Positions 1 to 8,384 of a DNA stretch of 64,000 nt are shown piece by piece. The notes under the pieces are model-generated. The model searched no databases and was not told the origin of the DNA. It saw only the letters and a program-made list of their open reading frames with translations. Positions within the stretch are counted from its first letter, which is position 1. The number at the start of each line of letters is the position of its first letter. The stretch covers positions 17,503 through 81,502 of the forward strand of contig NZ_JAHYSG010000053.1 in NCBI RefSeq assembly GCF_022095675.1, given 5' to 3'. The position numbers and the translations under genes are program-made. Source of the DNA: Dactylosporangium sp. AC04546. Lineage in GTDB: Bacteria; Actinomycetota; Actinomycetes; Mycobacteriales; Micromonosporaceae.

Positions 1-794
1 AGGGGCTGGTGCACGACGTCGCCGAGCTCGCCGGCGAAGCGCAGGAACCGGTCCGGGTCCGGTTCGTCGTCGGAGCGGACGGTGCGCGGTCGCGGGTCGC
101 GCGGGATCTCGGGCTCGACGTCAACCGGAGGCTGCTCGTCGGGGCCGAGATCGTCGAGCCGATCGCGGCCGGCAGCGGCGTTCCCACGTTCCACTGCGTG
201 CTCGATCCGAGGATCGCGCCCGGCTATCTGGGGTGGGTCATCGACGACGGCCGACATGCTCACATCGGCATCGCCGGATATCAGCGCGCGATGCGCGGCG
301 GGCTCCGGCAGCTGCTCGACCGCTTCGCCGCCGACGCGCCGGGCCGCGCCCGGCCCACCGGTGCGGCGGAGCGGCGTGGCGGGCCGATTCCCGTCGGTGG
401 GATCCTGCGCAGGCTTGCCTGCCCGCGCGGGCTGCTCGTCGGGGACGCCGCGGGCGCCGTATCGCCGCTCACCGCCGGTGGGCTCGATCCCTGCCTGCGG
501 TTGTCCGAGCTGGCCGCGGACGTCGTCGTGCGGTACCTGCGCGACGGGGACGACACGGTCCTGCGCGCCTATGACGGGAGCGCGCTGCGCGAACGCTTCC
601 GGGGGCGGCTCGCCCTGCGGCGGCTGTTCGCCGGGGTGCGCTCCCCCGCCGTCGCCGAGGCGGCCGTGGCTGCCCTGCGCACCGGAGCCGGGCGGGCGGC
701 CGCGCGGCGTGTGCTGTTCGGGGACGGGTCGTTCCCCGACGTCAGGTTGCAGGCGCCGGGAACAGACACCCGCTACGCAGCTCCCGCGCCGTGA
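1..794 (+). CDS. FAD-dependent oxidoreductase, C-terminal part (runs off window start)
   Basis: The reading frame is open to base 1, so this is the 3' part of a longer gene; the GTG at 9 is internal. Near its start the protein has VVGADGARSRVARDLG, the GADG..S.VR motif of PHBH-fold flavoproteins. Around residues 145-160 it has GDAAGAVSPLTAGG, the second FAD-binding motif. This combination fits the geranylgeranyl-reductase/aromatic-hydroxylase superfamily of NAD(P)H/FAD monooxygenases and reductases. The substrate cannot be inferred from what is visible, and the N-terminal GxGxxG motif lies outside the window. The family call is solid; the specific role is open. Confidence 0.8.
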   Translation, partial: GLVHDVAELAGEAQEPVRVRFVVGADGARSRVARDLGLDVNRRLLVGAEIVEPIAAGSGVPTFHCVLDPRIAPGYLGWVIDDGRHAHIGIAGYQRAMRGGLRQLLDRFAADAPGRARPTGAAERRGGPIPVGGILRRLACPRGLLVGDAAGAVSPLTAGGLDPCLRLSELAADVVVRYLRDGDDTVLRAYDGSALRERFRGRLALRRLFAGVRSPAVAEAAVAALRTGAGRAAARRVLFGDGSFPDVRLQAPGTDTRYAAPAP

Positions 795-830
795 CGTCCC
801 GGGTGTGCCGTGCGTCGTCACGATGCCCCG

Positions 831-938
831 TCAGGGAACCGCGACCAGTTGCTCGGCGATGCGCCGCAGGGCGCTGCTGAGGCGGTACTTCACCGTCCCC
901 TCCGGAATGCCGAGCGCCACGCCGACCGCACCGGCTGA
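831..938 (-). pseudogene. Fragment of an ECF sigma factor (region 4 only)
   Basis: The minus strand encodes a short C-terminal piece reading VALGIPEGTVKYRLSSALRR, the helix-turn-helix of sigma-70 region 4, followed by a normal stop. The usual upstream parts (region 2, linker, start of region 4) are absent: before this piece the frame reads Cys/Arg-rich sequence with no sigma similarity, and the lipoprotein gene begins 140 bp away on the other strand. It is most simply a remnant left by deletion. Only about 35 codons match the family. Confidence 0.6.
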
Positions 939-1081
939 TCGCCGCACCGGGGCCACTGGACGGGAATTGTGACGCGCGGCACAGCAACCGGACTGTGATC
1001 GACAAGTGATCGTTCGGGACCCATCCCGCACGGCAGCCGTCAGTACGATCCTCGCGCCATCCCACGACTAGAAAGAACTCG

Positions 1082-1894
1082 ATGAAGCTCGCATGGGGAC
1101 GGACCGCGGCGACGATCGTCGCGGTCACGATGATGTTCGGTACGACCGCCTGCGCCGGCCTGACGGACAGCGGCGCCTCGCCCGTCGCCGCACCGACCAC
1201 CTCGAAGGCGCCGGAGCCGAAGCAGCTGCTGCTCGACTCGCTCGCGGAGTACGACAAGGGCGTCTACGGAGTGGAGTTCACCGGCCGGGACAACAAGGGC
1301 TCGGCCGCGATCGACGCCACCAAGAAGCAGGCGTACCTCAAGATGATCTCGACCGACCCGGACGCCGCGTTCACGATGGAGATCCTGCTCCTGGAGCCGG
1401 ACGCCTACCTGAAGATGGACATGGGTGACCTGGCCAAGCAGGTGCCGGGCATGTCCCAGTTCAACGGCAAGACCTGGATGCACCTCGACAAGTCCAAGAT
1501 CACCGATGCCGACAGCCTGGGCATCAAGCAGGACGACTCGGACATGCTCGACCTCACGGCCATGCTGAAGAGCGCGGAGGCGGTCCAGACGACCGGCGAC
1601 GGCAAGTACACCGGCACCCTCGACCTGACCAAGGGCGAGGACACCCCGATGACCGACGAGGCCGTGGTCAGGGCCCTGGCCGACAAGGCCTCCGCCGTCC
1701 CGTTCACCGCGACCGTCGACGCCCAGGGCCGGTTCACCGACCTGACGATCGACGTGCCGGCCGCCGGCCAGACCAAGGCGCACAAGCTGACGCTCAAGGT
1801 CACGCAGTACGGCACCGTGAAGATCCCGGCCAAGCCGACCGGCAAGTCCGTCGTCGAGGCCCCGGCCAGCGCGTACGAGATGCTCAACGGCTGA
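1082..1894 (+). CDS. Secreted lipoprotein (LppX/LprG-like shape), function unknown
   Basis: A 270-residue protein with a short basic N-terminus, hydrophobic stretch and lipobox TTAC (Cys24), so it is probably exported and lipidated. The mature part holds alternating charged and hydrophobic strands, with repeated Lys-rich segments (for example QAYLKMISTDPDA) of the type seen in actinobacterial LppX/LprG-like lipoproteins. Those carry lipids or act in envelope signalling, but similarity here is of overall character only. The start at 1082 has a purine-rich AGAAAG site about 7 bases upstream. The gene stands alone and is closed by a strong hairpin. The sigma-factor remnant upstream might once have belonged with it. 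Confidence 0.7.
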   Translation: MKLAWGRTAATIVAVTMMFGTTACAGLTDSGASPVAAPTTSKAPEPKQLLLDSLAEYDKGVYGVEFTGRDNKGSAAIDATKKQAYLKMISTDPDAAFTMEILLLEPDAYLKMDMGDLAKQVPGMSQFNGKTWMHLDKSKITDADSLGIKQDDSDMLDLTAMLKSAEAVQTTGDGKYTGTLDLTKGEDTPMTDEAVVRALADKASAVPFTATVDAQGRFTDLTIDVPAAGQTKAHKLTLKVTQYGTVKIPAKPTGKSVVEAPASAYEMLNG

Positions 1895-1904
1895 TCCAGC
1901 CGAG

Positions 1905-1934
1905 GCGGCCCGCCCTGTCAGAAGGGCGGGCCGC
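1905..1934 (+). terminator. Hairpin terminator after the lipoprotein gene
   Basis: A perfect 12-bp stem (gcggcccgccct / agggcgggccgc) encloses a 6-nt loop, starting 10 bases after the lipoprotein stop. There is no T-tract, as is usual in high-GC actinobacteria. It ends only 8 bases before the first ATG of the CHAT gene, so it also insulates that gene from read-through. Confidence 0.8.
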
Positions 1935-1942
1935 TGCCTGAC

Positions 1943-4900
1943 ATGATGTCGGCCATGAATGGCAGCGCCCATTACCAACTGTCCCTCGACGTCCGCGTCG
2001 CGGAGAGCCGGGTGCGCAGCACCGTCACGCTCGACGGCGAGGTGCTGTGCGAGCGCGACGAGCCGCTGCCGTTCGGTCGTGACGAGGTCTGGACGCTGAT
2101 CGACCGGCCCGATGCCGCGGAGCGCCTGGGGCGGCTCGGGCAGCGGCTGTCGGCGGCGCTGTTCGACGCCGAGACGCTCGACCACCTCACCACGATCGTC
2201 ACCGACGGAGCCCTCGTCGATGTCGTCGTCACCGGTGACGGGCCCGCCCACGAGCTGCCGTACGAGCTGATCCGGCTCACCGACCAGCGCGTCCTCGCCG
2301 CGGTCGAGGGAGTGCGGTTCACCCGCGCGGTCGCCGGCGTGGAGACCGCCGTGCAGCCGCCGGCGCCCGGGCCGCTGAAGATCCTGGTCGCGGTCGGCGC
2401 GCCCGAGCACACCGCGAACGTGGCGCTCGACGTCGAGGCCGAGATGCAGGCCATCATGAGCGTCGTCGACGGCCTGCGCCGGGTCGAGGTCACGATCCTC
2501 GAAGTGGCCGGGCCACAGGAGATCGCCGCGGCGCTGCGCCGCGACGCGTACCACGTGCTGCACCTGTCGGCCCACGGCTCGCCGCACGGCGTCGAGCTGG
2601 AGGACCGCGACGGCAACGCCGTGCAGGTCGGCGCCGAGGACCTGGTGCGGGTGCTGCGCCGCGGCGGCCGACCGCTCCCGCTCATCGTGCTGTCCAGCTG
2701 CGACGGCGCGGCCGACGCCTCCACCGGGCTGGCGGTGACACTGCTGCGGCACGGCGCGGAGCGGGTGATCGCGATGCAGACGTCGGTCAGCGACCGGTAC
2801 GCGACCGGCCTGCTCACCCGCGTCTACCGCGCCCTGGCCGAGCAGAACCTCCCGGTGGCGGCCGCCCTCGCCGACGCGCGCGCCGCGCTCTTCGACGAGC
2901 CGGGACGCCCCGAGTACGCGGTGGCGACGCTCTTCGCCGCCGGTGACGGTCCATTGTGGAATACAGACGCGGATCCGGTACCACTGGAGAACCCGACCGA
3001 CGCGCCGAGCGGAACCGGCGTGCGGGAGCTGGCCTTGGGTGACCTCGTCGGCCGGCGGGCCCTGCTGCGCACCGTGCTGCGGACGCTGCGCGACGACCTG
3101 CCGCCCGCCGCGGGTTCGGCCCTCGTCAACGGCGTCGTCCTGACCGGCGTCGCCGGCATCGGCAAGACCGCCCTGGCCGGGCGCGCGCTGAACCGGCTGC
3201 GCGAGGACGACGACGACCCGTGGGAGATCGTCGTGCACACGGCGGACGACGTCCCCGCCTTGGCGGAGGAGCTGCGCAGCCGGCGGGTACTGCTGCTCTT
3301 CGACGACTTCGAACGGCACCTCACGGTCGGCGGCGAGGCGTTCCACGACCCCGGTTTCGCCGACGCCTTCGCGGCGCTGTGCAAGGCGGCCGAGCGCGGC
3401 AAAATCCTGGTGACCAGCCGGCACCCGCTGCCGTGCGACGTGCCGCTGCTGCGGGTCGAGGTGCCGCGGATGGGCGACGCGGAGCTGGGCCGGCTGCTGC
3501 TGCGTCTGCCTGCGCTGCGCGACCTCGACCCCGACGATCGGGCCACCGTCCTGGAGACGGTCGGCGGCCACCCGCGGCTCGTCGAGTTCGTCGACGCGCT
3601 GCTGCACGGCGAGGGCGGCCGGGCCCGCCTGCCCGAGGTCACCGAGCGGCTGCGCGCCCTCGCCCGGCGCGAGCGGATCGCCCTGGCCCGCTCGGCCGCC
3701 GACGCGCCCGCCGCCGCCGACGCCGCCCGGCAGGCGGTCACGCTCGCGGCTCGCGACATGCTCGTCGAGGAGCTGGTCGGCCTGCTCGACGAGGCCGAGC
3801 GCGAGACGCTGCTGCAGGCGGCCGTGGTGCGGATACCCCTGACCGCTACGGACCTCGCCCTAGCTCTGCAGTCCGACCCGGACGGCACGGCCGGCGCGGA
3901 TCTCGCCGCCCACCTTGTCCGGCTGCGGAGCCTCACGCTCGCGGCGGCCCACGGCGACGGCGTGCTCGTCGAGCCGTGGGTCCGCGCGGCCCTTGCCGGG
4001 CTGCAGGGCGACCGGCTGGCCGACCGGCGCCGGCGGGCCGCGGCGATGTGCGCGCAGGTCTTCGACGCCGGACGGGCCGACTTCGGCACCCTCACCGAGG
4101 CCGTCCACCACCTGCGGGTCCTCGACGCGCTCGACGAGCTGGCCGCGTTCGCCGAGCGGGTGCTGCCGCGCCTCGACGGGGACGCGACCGTCGCCTTGTT
4201 CCTCGACCCGGTGACCTCGGCCCTGCCGGAGGACCACCCCGCCTTCGCCGGCCTGGCCGGGCGGGAGCGCGACGCGCTCGAGGCCCTCGGCCGCACCGCC
4301 GACGCCGCCGCGCTCGGCGACCTGGTCATCGCGTGCCATCGCGCCGCGGCAAGGGTTGCGCCGAGCACCGCCGCCGGGAAGGAGCCGAGCACGGCCACCG
4401 CGGTCGAGCCGAGCACCGCCGCCGGGGAGGAGACGAGCACCGCCGCAGTCGAGCCGAGCGTGGCCGCTGCGGTTGAGTTGAGTGGGGCGCTCGACGTGCA
4501 GGGGCGGCTGTTGCGCCGGCTTGGGCGTACCGGCGACGCGCGTCGCTGCTACGCCGAGGCGCTCGACGTCGATGAGCGGCTCAGCGCGGGCGATCCCGCC
4601 GAAGGGCCGCTGCGCCGCAACGTCGGTCTGAGCCACGGGCGCCTTGCCCAGCTTGCCCTCGACTGCGGGGACCTCGACGACGCCCGCGCGTCGGGCGAGG
4701 CGGCGCTGGACATCCATCGGGCGCTCGCCGAGGCCTTCGCCGAGACGGCGGTGCTCCAGGTCGACCTGGCCAACGCCCTCGGCGTCCTGGCCGCGGTGCA
4801 CCGCGCCCAGGGCGACCCGGCCACGGCGCGGGAACTGACCGAACAGGCGCTGGAGCTCTGGCGGCGCCTCACGGCCGCCGCCTCCGAGGAGGCCTCGTCA

Positions 4901-5605
4901 CTGCAGGACGAGCTGGCCGGCTCGGTGGGCGCCCTGGCCGACCTGGTCCGCGCCGAGGGCACCGATCCCGCCCGCGCCCGGGAGCTCACGCTGGAGGCGG
5001 CGGGGATCATCGAGGGCCTGGCCGAGGCCGAGCCGGACAGCATCGCGCGCAAGCGGCAGCTGCTGAGCTCGTACTGGCGGCTGGCCGACATGGACGTCGA
5101 GGCCGGCGACCTCGCCTGCGCCGGCAACCACGTGGCGGCAGGGCTGTCCCTCGCCGAGCGCCTGGCCGGGGTCGACGAGGACAGCGTCGACGCCTGGCGC
5201 GACCTGGCCGAGGCGCTGCGCCGGACCGCCGGCCACGCGGCCGCGGGCGGGCACCCGGAGGAGGTACGGGGCAACCTCGAACGGGCGCTGGAGATCGCGG
5301 AGCGCCTGGTGCATCGCTTCCCCCGCGCCGCCGACCGGCACCGCGAGCTGGCCGCGGCCGCCGAGCGGCTGGGCGACTGGCTGCGCGAGACCGGCGACCA
5401 CGTCACGGCTCGCGTACTGTTCCGGCAGGCTGTCGCCGCGTCACGGCGGCGGGCCGCGCTCGATCCGCACGACGCCGGCGCTCCCCTGGCCGAGGCGGCC
5501 CTGCACGCGCGCGTCGCCGAGCTGGACCTGGCGGCCGGGCACGACGGCCGGGCCCGTCAGCGGGGCCGGCGCGCCGTCGCGGTCATTGCTCGCAGCGAAG
5601 GCTGA
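1943..5605 (+). CDS. CHAT protease - STAND NTPase - TPR protein
   Basis: A 1220-residue three-part protein. Residues ~150-335 form a CHAT (caspase-HetF associated with TPRs) domain with HLSAHG (His211) and LSSCDG (Cys253), the expected His/Cys dyad. Residues ~360-700 form a STAND/NB-ARC-like NTPase with P-loop GVAGIGKT (Lys408) and Walker B VLLLFDDFE (Asp454/455). After about residue 850 come helical TPR-like repeats. This is the plan of bacterial NLR-like proteins, where the repeats sense a trigger, the NTPase oligomerises and the protease is released; that function is inferred from the architecture. Between NTPase and TPRs lies a Ser/Thr/Ala/Glu-rich linker of imperfect repeats. ATGs at 1943, 1946 and 1955 are all possible, with no clear ribosome site. 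It faces the ESX toxin cassette convergently. Confidence 0.88.
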   Translation: MMSAMNGSAHYQLSLDVRVAESRVRSTVTLDGEVLCERDEPLPFGRDEVWTLIDRPDAAERLGRLGQRLSAALFDAETLDHLTTIVTDGALVDVVVTGDGPAHELPYELIRLTDQRVLAAVEGVRFTRAVAGVETAVQPPAPGPLKILVAVGAPEHTANVALDVEAEMQAIMSVVDGLRRVEVTILEVAGPQEIAAALRRDAYHVLHLSAHGSPHGVELEDRDGNAVQVGAEDLVRVLRRGGRPLPLIVLSSCDGAADASTGLAVTLLRHGAERVIAMQTSVSDRYATGLLTRVYRALAEQNLPVAAALADARAALFDEPGRPEYAVATLFAAGDGPLWNTDADPVPLENPTDAPSGTGVRELALGDLVGRRALLRTVLRTLRDDLPPAAGSALVNGVVLTGVAGIGKTALAGRALNRLREDDDDPWEIVVHTADDVPALAEELRSRRVLLLFDDFERHLTVGGEAFHDPGFADAFAALCKAAERGKILVTSRHPLPCDVPLLRVEVPRMGDAELGRLLLRLPALRDLDPDDRATVLETVGGHPRLVEFVDALLHGEGGRARLPEVTERLRALARRERIALARSAADAPAAADAARQAVTLAARDMLVEELVGLLDEAERETLLQAAVVRIPLTATDLALALQSDPDGTAGADLAAHLVRLRSLTLAAAHGDGVLVEPWVRAALAGLQGDRLADRRRRAAAMCAQVFDAGRADFGTLTEAVHHLRVLDALDELAAFAERVLPRLDGDATVALFLDPVTSALPEDHPAFAGLAGRERDALEALGRTADAAALGDLVIACHRAAARVAPSTAAGKEPSTATAVEPSTAAGEETSTAAVEPSVAAAVELSGALDVQGRLLRRLGRTGDARRCYAEALDVDERLSAGDPAEGPLRRNVGLSHGRLAQLALDCGDLDDARASGEAALDIHRALAEAFAETAVLQVDLANALGVLAAVHRAQGDPATARELTEQALELWRRLTAAASEEASSLQDELAGSVGALADLVRAEGTDPARARELTLEAAGIIEGLAEAEPDSIARKRQLLSSYWRLADMDVEAGDLACAGNHVAAGLSLAERLAGVDEDSVDAWRDLAEALRRTAGHAAAGGHPEEVRGNLERALEIAERLVHRFPRAADRHRELAAAAERLGDWLRETGDHVTARVLFRQAVAASRRRAALDPHDAGAPLAEAALHARVAELDLAAGHDGRARQRGRRAVAVIARSEG
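4357..4485 (+). repeat. Imperfect in-frame repeats in the CHAT protein linker
   Basis: A run of related units (ccgagcaccgccgccggg-like) encodes EPSTAAG-type repeats joining the NTPase and TPR parts. It reads as flexible linker, probably length-variable between strains by slippage or unequal recombination. No other function is visible. Confidence 0.6.
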
Positions 5606-5623
5606 ATACGCGGCGCAGCGACG

Positions 5624-5642
5624 GCTGAGCGCGCGGCTCAGC
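5624..5642. terminator. Short dyad between convergent CHAT and immunity genes
   Basis: A 7-bp dyad (gctgagc ... gctcagc) with a 5-nt loop lies in the 109-bp gap between the convergent genes at 1943 and 5715. It may end transcription from either side, but it is weak and has no T-tract. Nothing else was seen in this gap. Confidence 0.3.
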
Positions 5643-5714
5643 GAGGGGTGACTAAGCGGCGTGTCGAGGTCGGCGTCGCCGCTGCTCGCAGCGGCGGGTG
5701 ACCGCCCGGGCGGG

Positions 5715-6164
5715 CTACTCCTCGTGCTGGCGGATGACGCCGGTGGTGAGCTCGGCGCTGGCGATCATGCGGGTGATCTCGATGGGGGGCGAGCGGAACT
5801 CGGTCGCCACGACCGCGAACGGGTCGGCGAACCCGGTGGCGGTCTCGATCACGTAGCGGAAGCCGCGCGGCGAGCGCGGCGCGTCGCGGATCGCCCAGCG
5901 GGCGCCGTGCCGCACGATCATGTACTCGGCGACGAACGCGCCGAGGTCCGTGTGCAGCGTGACCCAGTCGTCCTGCTGGAACTGGCTGAGGTTCAGCCCC
6001 GACACGTACCGCTGCAGATAGGGCACCAGGACGAACGGGTCGGCGGCGACCGCCTGGGCGGGAGCGTCGAGCCCGCGCACCAGGGCCTCGAAGTTCTGAT
6101 GAGACTCGCTCGCCCAGACCGGCAGATCCTCGCGGGCCTGAGCCGCGTTCTCGCTCATGAACAT
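5715..6164 (-). CDS. Putative immunity protein for the adjacent nuclease toxin
   Basis: A 149-residue soluble acidic protein with no signal peptide or membrane segment and no family I recognise. It is the last gene of the ESX-linked cassette and starts 8 bases after the toxin stop, the place where polymorphic toxin loci carry their immunity gene. It contains an aromatic-rich central part (DDWVTLHTDLGAFVAEYM) and a predicted alpha/beta pattern. The immunity role is inferred from position alone. ATG 6164 and ATG 6158 (MSEN) are both plausible starts. Confidence 0.5.
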   Translation of the reverse strand: MFMSENAAQAREDLPVWASESHQNFEALVRGLDAPAQAVAADPFVLVPYLQRYVSGLNLSQFQQDDWVTLHTDLGAFVAEYMIVRHGARWAIRDAPRSPRGFRYVIETATGFADPFAVVATEFRSPPIEITRMIASAELTTGVIRQHEE

Positions 6165-6172
6165 CCCATCGC

Positions 6173-6835
6173 TTAGCTGTGGATATTGGCGATGATACCA
6201 GCGCTGTCGAGGTATCTCAGCAGCTCAGGTGAGGGCGGGGCGCCCACGAACACCCAGCGCGGATCATAGGTCGGATCGGCGTTGCGCAGGGCGACGTCCT
6301 TGTTGATCTGCTCCTTGATCTTGTCGCTGAGCGGCACCTCCACCTTGACGGGGACATTCTGGCCGTCAACCTCGATCATCCGGTACGGCCCGTAGGTCTT
6401 GACCTCGACCGCGATCGTCTGCCCGTTGACGTGGACCGGGACGTCCACGTGGCGGCCGCCGGGCGTGGTGACCGGGAAGTCCGGGTCGTCGTTCATGTCC
6501 ACCGGATAGTGCTGCGTTGGGTCGCCGCCCCACAGCTCGCGGACCCACTCCTCACCGCGCTGCCAGCGCTCCCGCACGTCCTTCGTGTTGACTACCTGGC
6601 TCCGCGTGCGCGTGGTGCTGCTGGGCGGCAGCGCGAGCGGCGGCCGGCCGGCCTGAGCGGCCTGCCCGGTCGTCTCCTGCGCCTGCGTGACGGTCTGCGC
6701 GTCGGCGGGCCGGACCCGCCTGGGCGAGTCGCCGCCGTCACCGCCGTGGGTGGTGTCGGCGCCGTCGCCGTCGGAGCCGTGCGGGTGCGTGCCCCCGCCG
6801 CCGGTCGTGGTCGGTCCGTGTGGTCTGCCCATCAC
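6173..6835 (-). CDS. ESX-linked PD-(D/E)xK nuclease toxin
   Basis: 220 residues. The first ~85 are a Gly/His/Asp/Pro-rich disordered stretch. The C-terminal ~130 have the restriction-endonuclease fold signature: a helix with Glu95/96, Asp131 in GRHVDVPV, and E144-V-K146 in IAVEVKTYG, followed by a helix with Gln (KEQINKDVAL). In this superfamily these residues bind the metal and cut DNA or RNA. Translation probably starts at GTG 6835, one base after the stop of the WXG-type gene upstream, or at the next codon, ATG. Toxin and secretion domain, usually one polypeptide in WXG/LXG toxins, are thus split into coupled genes. Nuclease activity is inferred, not shown. Confidence 0.72.
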   Translation of the reverse strand: MMGRPHGPTTTGGGGTHPHGSDGDGADTTHGGDGGDSPRRVRPADAQTVTQAQETTGQAAQAGRPPLALPPSSTTRTRSQVVNTKDVRERWQRGEEWVRELWGGDPTQHYPVDMNDDPDFPVTTPGGRHVDVPVHVNGQTIAVEVKTYGPYRMIEVDGQNVPVKVEVPLSDKIKEQINKDVALRNADPTYDPRWVFVGAPPSPELLRYLDSAGIIANIHS

Positions 6836-6836
6836 C

Positions 6837-7538
6837 CTAGCCGTTCAGCAGCTTGGTCAGGTTGGTGAGGCTCATGATCAGCGCGGAGATGTAGGACAGG
6901 ATGCGCCCGGCCCACTTGAGGACGGCGGCGACGATCTGTGCCGCGATCACCGGGATCGTGACGACGAAGATCGCCTCGACGGCCCACACGATGACGCGGG
7001 CCACCAGGTCGGCGATGAGGTCGCGGACGAGCTCGCGGGTGAACTGCACGAGCTCACCGGCGGCGTAGGTGGCCTCGGCCATGGCGACCGAGACGGCGCC
7101 GAGCCCGCTGAGCGCGTCGACGTTGTTGAGCATCAGCCCGTGGTACGCGTCGGAGGCCTCGCCGTGCCAGCTCGGCATGTCGGCGCCGAGCGCCCGCTGC
7201 AGGTCCTCGCCCATCTTGAACAGCGCGTCGGCCATGTTGTTCCAGGTCGCCCCGTGCGAGCGGACCACGTCGGGCATGCCGGTGAGCTGGTCGAGCATCT
7301 CGCGCAGGGGGTCGAAGTACTCCATCGCCCAGCCGAGGCCGTTGGCCAGCAGCGCGCTGAACGGGTCCATCACGGTGGAGGCGACCTCGAGGCCGAGGCC
7401 GGCGCCGGCCAGCACGTCGTCGACCCAGCCCTTGCTGTGGATCGCGTCGACCAGGCCCTGGATGCTCTCGCCCATCGACGAGCCGGTCCACGCCCGGCGG
7501 GTCGACTCGACCGAAGCGATCAGGGAGCCCTCGGTCAT
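6837..7538 (-). CDS. WXG-type ESX (type VII secretion) carrier protein
   Basis: 233 residues starting at ATG 7538 in a 4-base overlap with the EspC-like gene. Around residue 117 it has DMPSWHGEASDAYHG, a W-x-G turn between long helices as in WXG100 proteins, and it ends in a strongly hydrophobic C-terminus (IVWAVEAIFVVTIPVIAAQI). It probably forms the helical export module that takes the downstream nuclease through the type VII system; no ESX core gene lies in the window, so the machine must be elsewhere. The family call is good, the partner assignment comes from gene order. Confidence 0.65.
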   Translation of the reverse strand: MTEGSLIASVESTRRAWTGSSMGESIQGLVDAIHSKGWVDDVLAGAGLGLEVASTVMDPFSALLANGLGWAMEYFDPLREMLDQLTGMPDVVRSHGATWNNMADALFKMGEDLQRALGADMPSWHGEASDAYHGLMLNNVDALSGLGAVSVAMAEATYAAGELVQFTRELVRDLIADLVARVIVWAVEAIFVVTIPVIAAQIVAAVLKWAGRILSYISALIMSLTNLTKLLNG

Positions 7539-7846
7539 GACGTGCCGTACTTGTTCATGATGTCGCCGTTGTCGCTCTCGACCGCGTCGTAGGCGTTGGC
7601 GGTCATGTCCAGGCCCTGCAGGACGAGCATGAGGTTCTCCTGCACGTACGCGATCAGCTCGTCCTGCTTCGCGTGCCGGCTCTCCAGGATGGCGGAGATC
7701 CACCCGCACAGCAGCCCGTAGGCCTGGTCGTCCTGGCGGATGTGCGCGCTGGCGGTCTTGACCGCGTGGAACCGCGCGACCAGGTCCTCGATCTTGCTGG
7801 CGTGCGACCGGATCTCGGCCGTGTCGACCTTCATGCCGTCGGCCAT
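7535..7846 (-). CDS. EspC-like ESX secretion-associated protein
   Basis: A 103-residue all-helical protein opening MKVDTAEIRSHASKIEDLVA, the pattern of the EspC/DUF2580 family that accompanies ESX substrates in mycobacteria and other actinobacteria. There is no signal peptide. It starts 4 bases after the YbaB-like gene ends and overlaps the WXG-type gene by 4 bases, so the cassette is translationally linked. It likely pairs with the WXG-type protein for recognition by the secretion system; this is knowledge of the family, not visible directly. Confidence 0.7.
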   Translation of the reverse strand: MADGMKVDTAEIRSHASKIEDLVARFHAVKTASAHIRQDDQAYGLLCGWISAILESRHAKQDELIAYVQENLMLVLQGLDMTANAYDAVESDNGDIMNKYGTS

Positions 7847-7850
7847 GCCG

Positions 7851-8270
7851 TCACCACCGGTCCTGCGGCCGGTCCGGGGTCTGCTCCGATGCCTGGCCCG
7901 GCTCGCTCAGCCGCTCCCCGACCCGCTCGGCGATCGCCCGCCCGGTCGGTGAGCCGGGCATGGTCTCCTCGATGACCTCTCGGGACCGCGCGGCCAGCCG
8001 CGCCTTGGCCTCCTGCATGGTGGTCATGATCGTGCGGGCGACGACGTCGGGCGCGACCCGCTGGATGCGCTGCCCGAGCCGCAGGTCGACCAGCGCCCCG
8101 CTGACGTCGACGGTCACCTCGCACAGCCCGTTGGGGTCGGCCGCGGTCATCCGCAGGTCCCGCAGCCGGTCACTCATCGCCTGGGTCTCGGCGGCCATGC
8201 GGTCGATGCGGCCGCGCCACTCTGCGACCTGCTCCATCGCGCCGTCCGGATCCAGCAAGCCTCCGCTCAC
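7851..8270 (-). CDS. YbaB/EbfC-family protein, first gene of the ESX cassette
   Basis: About 139 residues from GTG 8270, which has a G-rich ribosome site just upstream. The frame extends to 8327, but that part is Gly/Arg/Pro-rich and an unlikely start. The protein has an N-terminal coiled coil (MEQVAEWRGRIDRMAAET) and the strand-rich middle VTVDVSGALVDLRLGQRI of the YbaB/EbfC nucleoid-associated fold. Copies of this family head many actinobacterial WXG100/EspC toxin cassettes, where their role is unknown; regulation or chaperoning are suggestions only. Polar residues dominate the C-terminal tail. Confidence 0.7.
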   Translation of the reverse strand: MSGGLLDPDGAMEQVAEWRGRIDRMAAETQAMSDRLRDLRMTAADPNGLCEVTVDVSGALVDLRLGQRIQRVAPDVVARTIMTTMQEAKARLAARSREVIEETMPGSPTGRAIAERVGERLSEPGQASEQTPDRPQDRW

Positions 8271-8384
8271 GACCCCCCCGTCCCCCGGCCTCGAGCCCCG
8301 GTCTGACTGGGTACGGTACCGCAGCACCTCACCCCCGGGTGACCTACGAAGACCGTCGATCCACCGGGTACCGCGTGCCCTCCG

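Noticed and set aside
1040..3607. 855-codon open frame on the minus strand opposite the CHAT gene
   Set aside because: It is a GC-rich shadow: Arg/Gly/His/Gln-rich with no domain, and it crosses two well-supported plus-strand genes.
6830..6840. Programmed frameshift joining the WXG carrier and the nuclease
   Set aside because: The carrier ends in a normal TAG and a GTG/ATG start follows one base later; there is no slippery sequence, so coupled translation is simpler.
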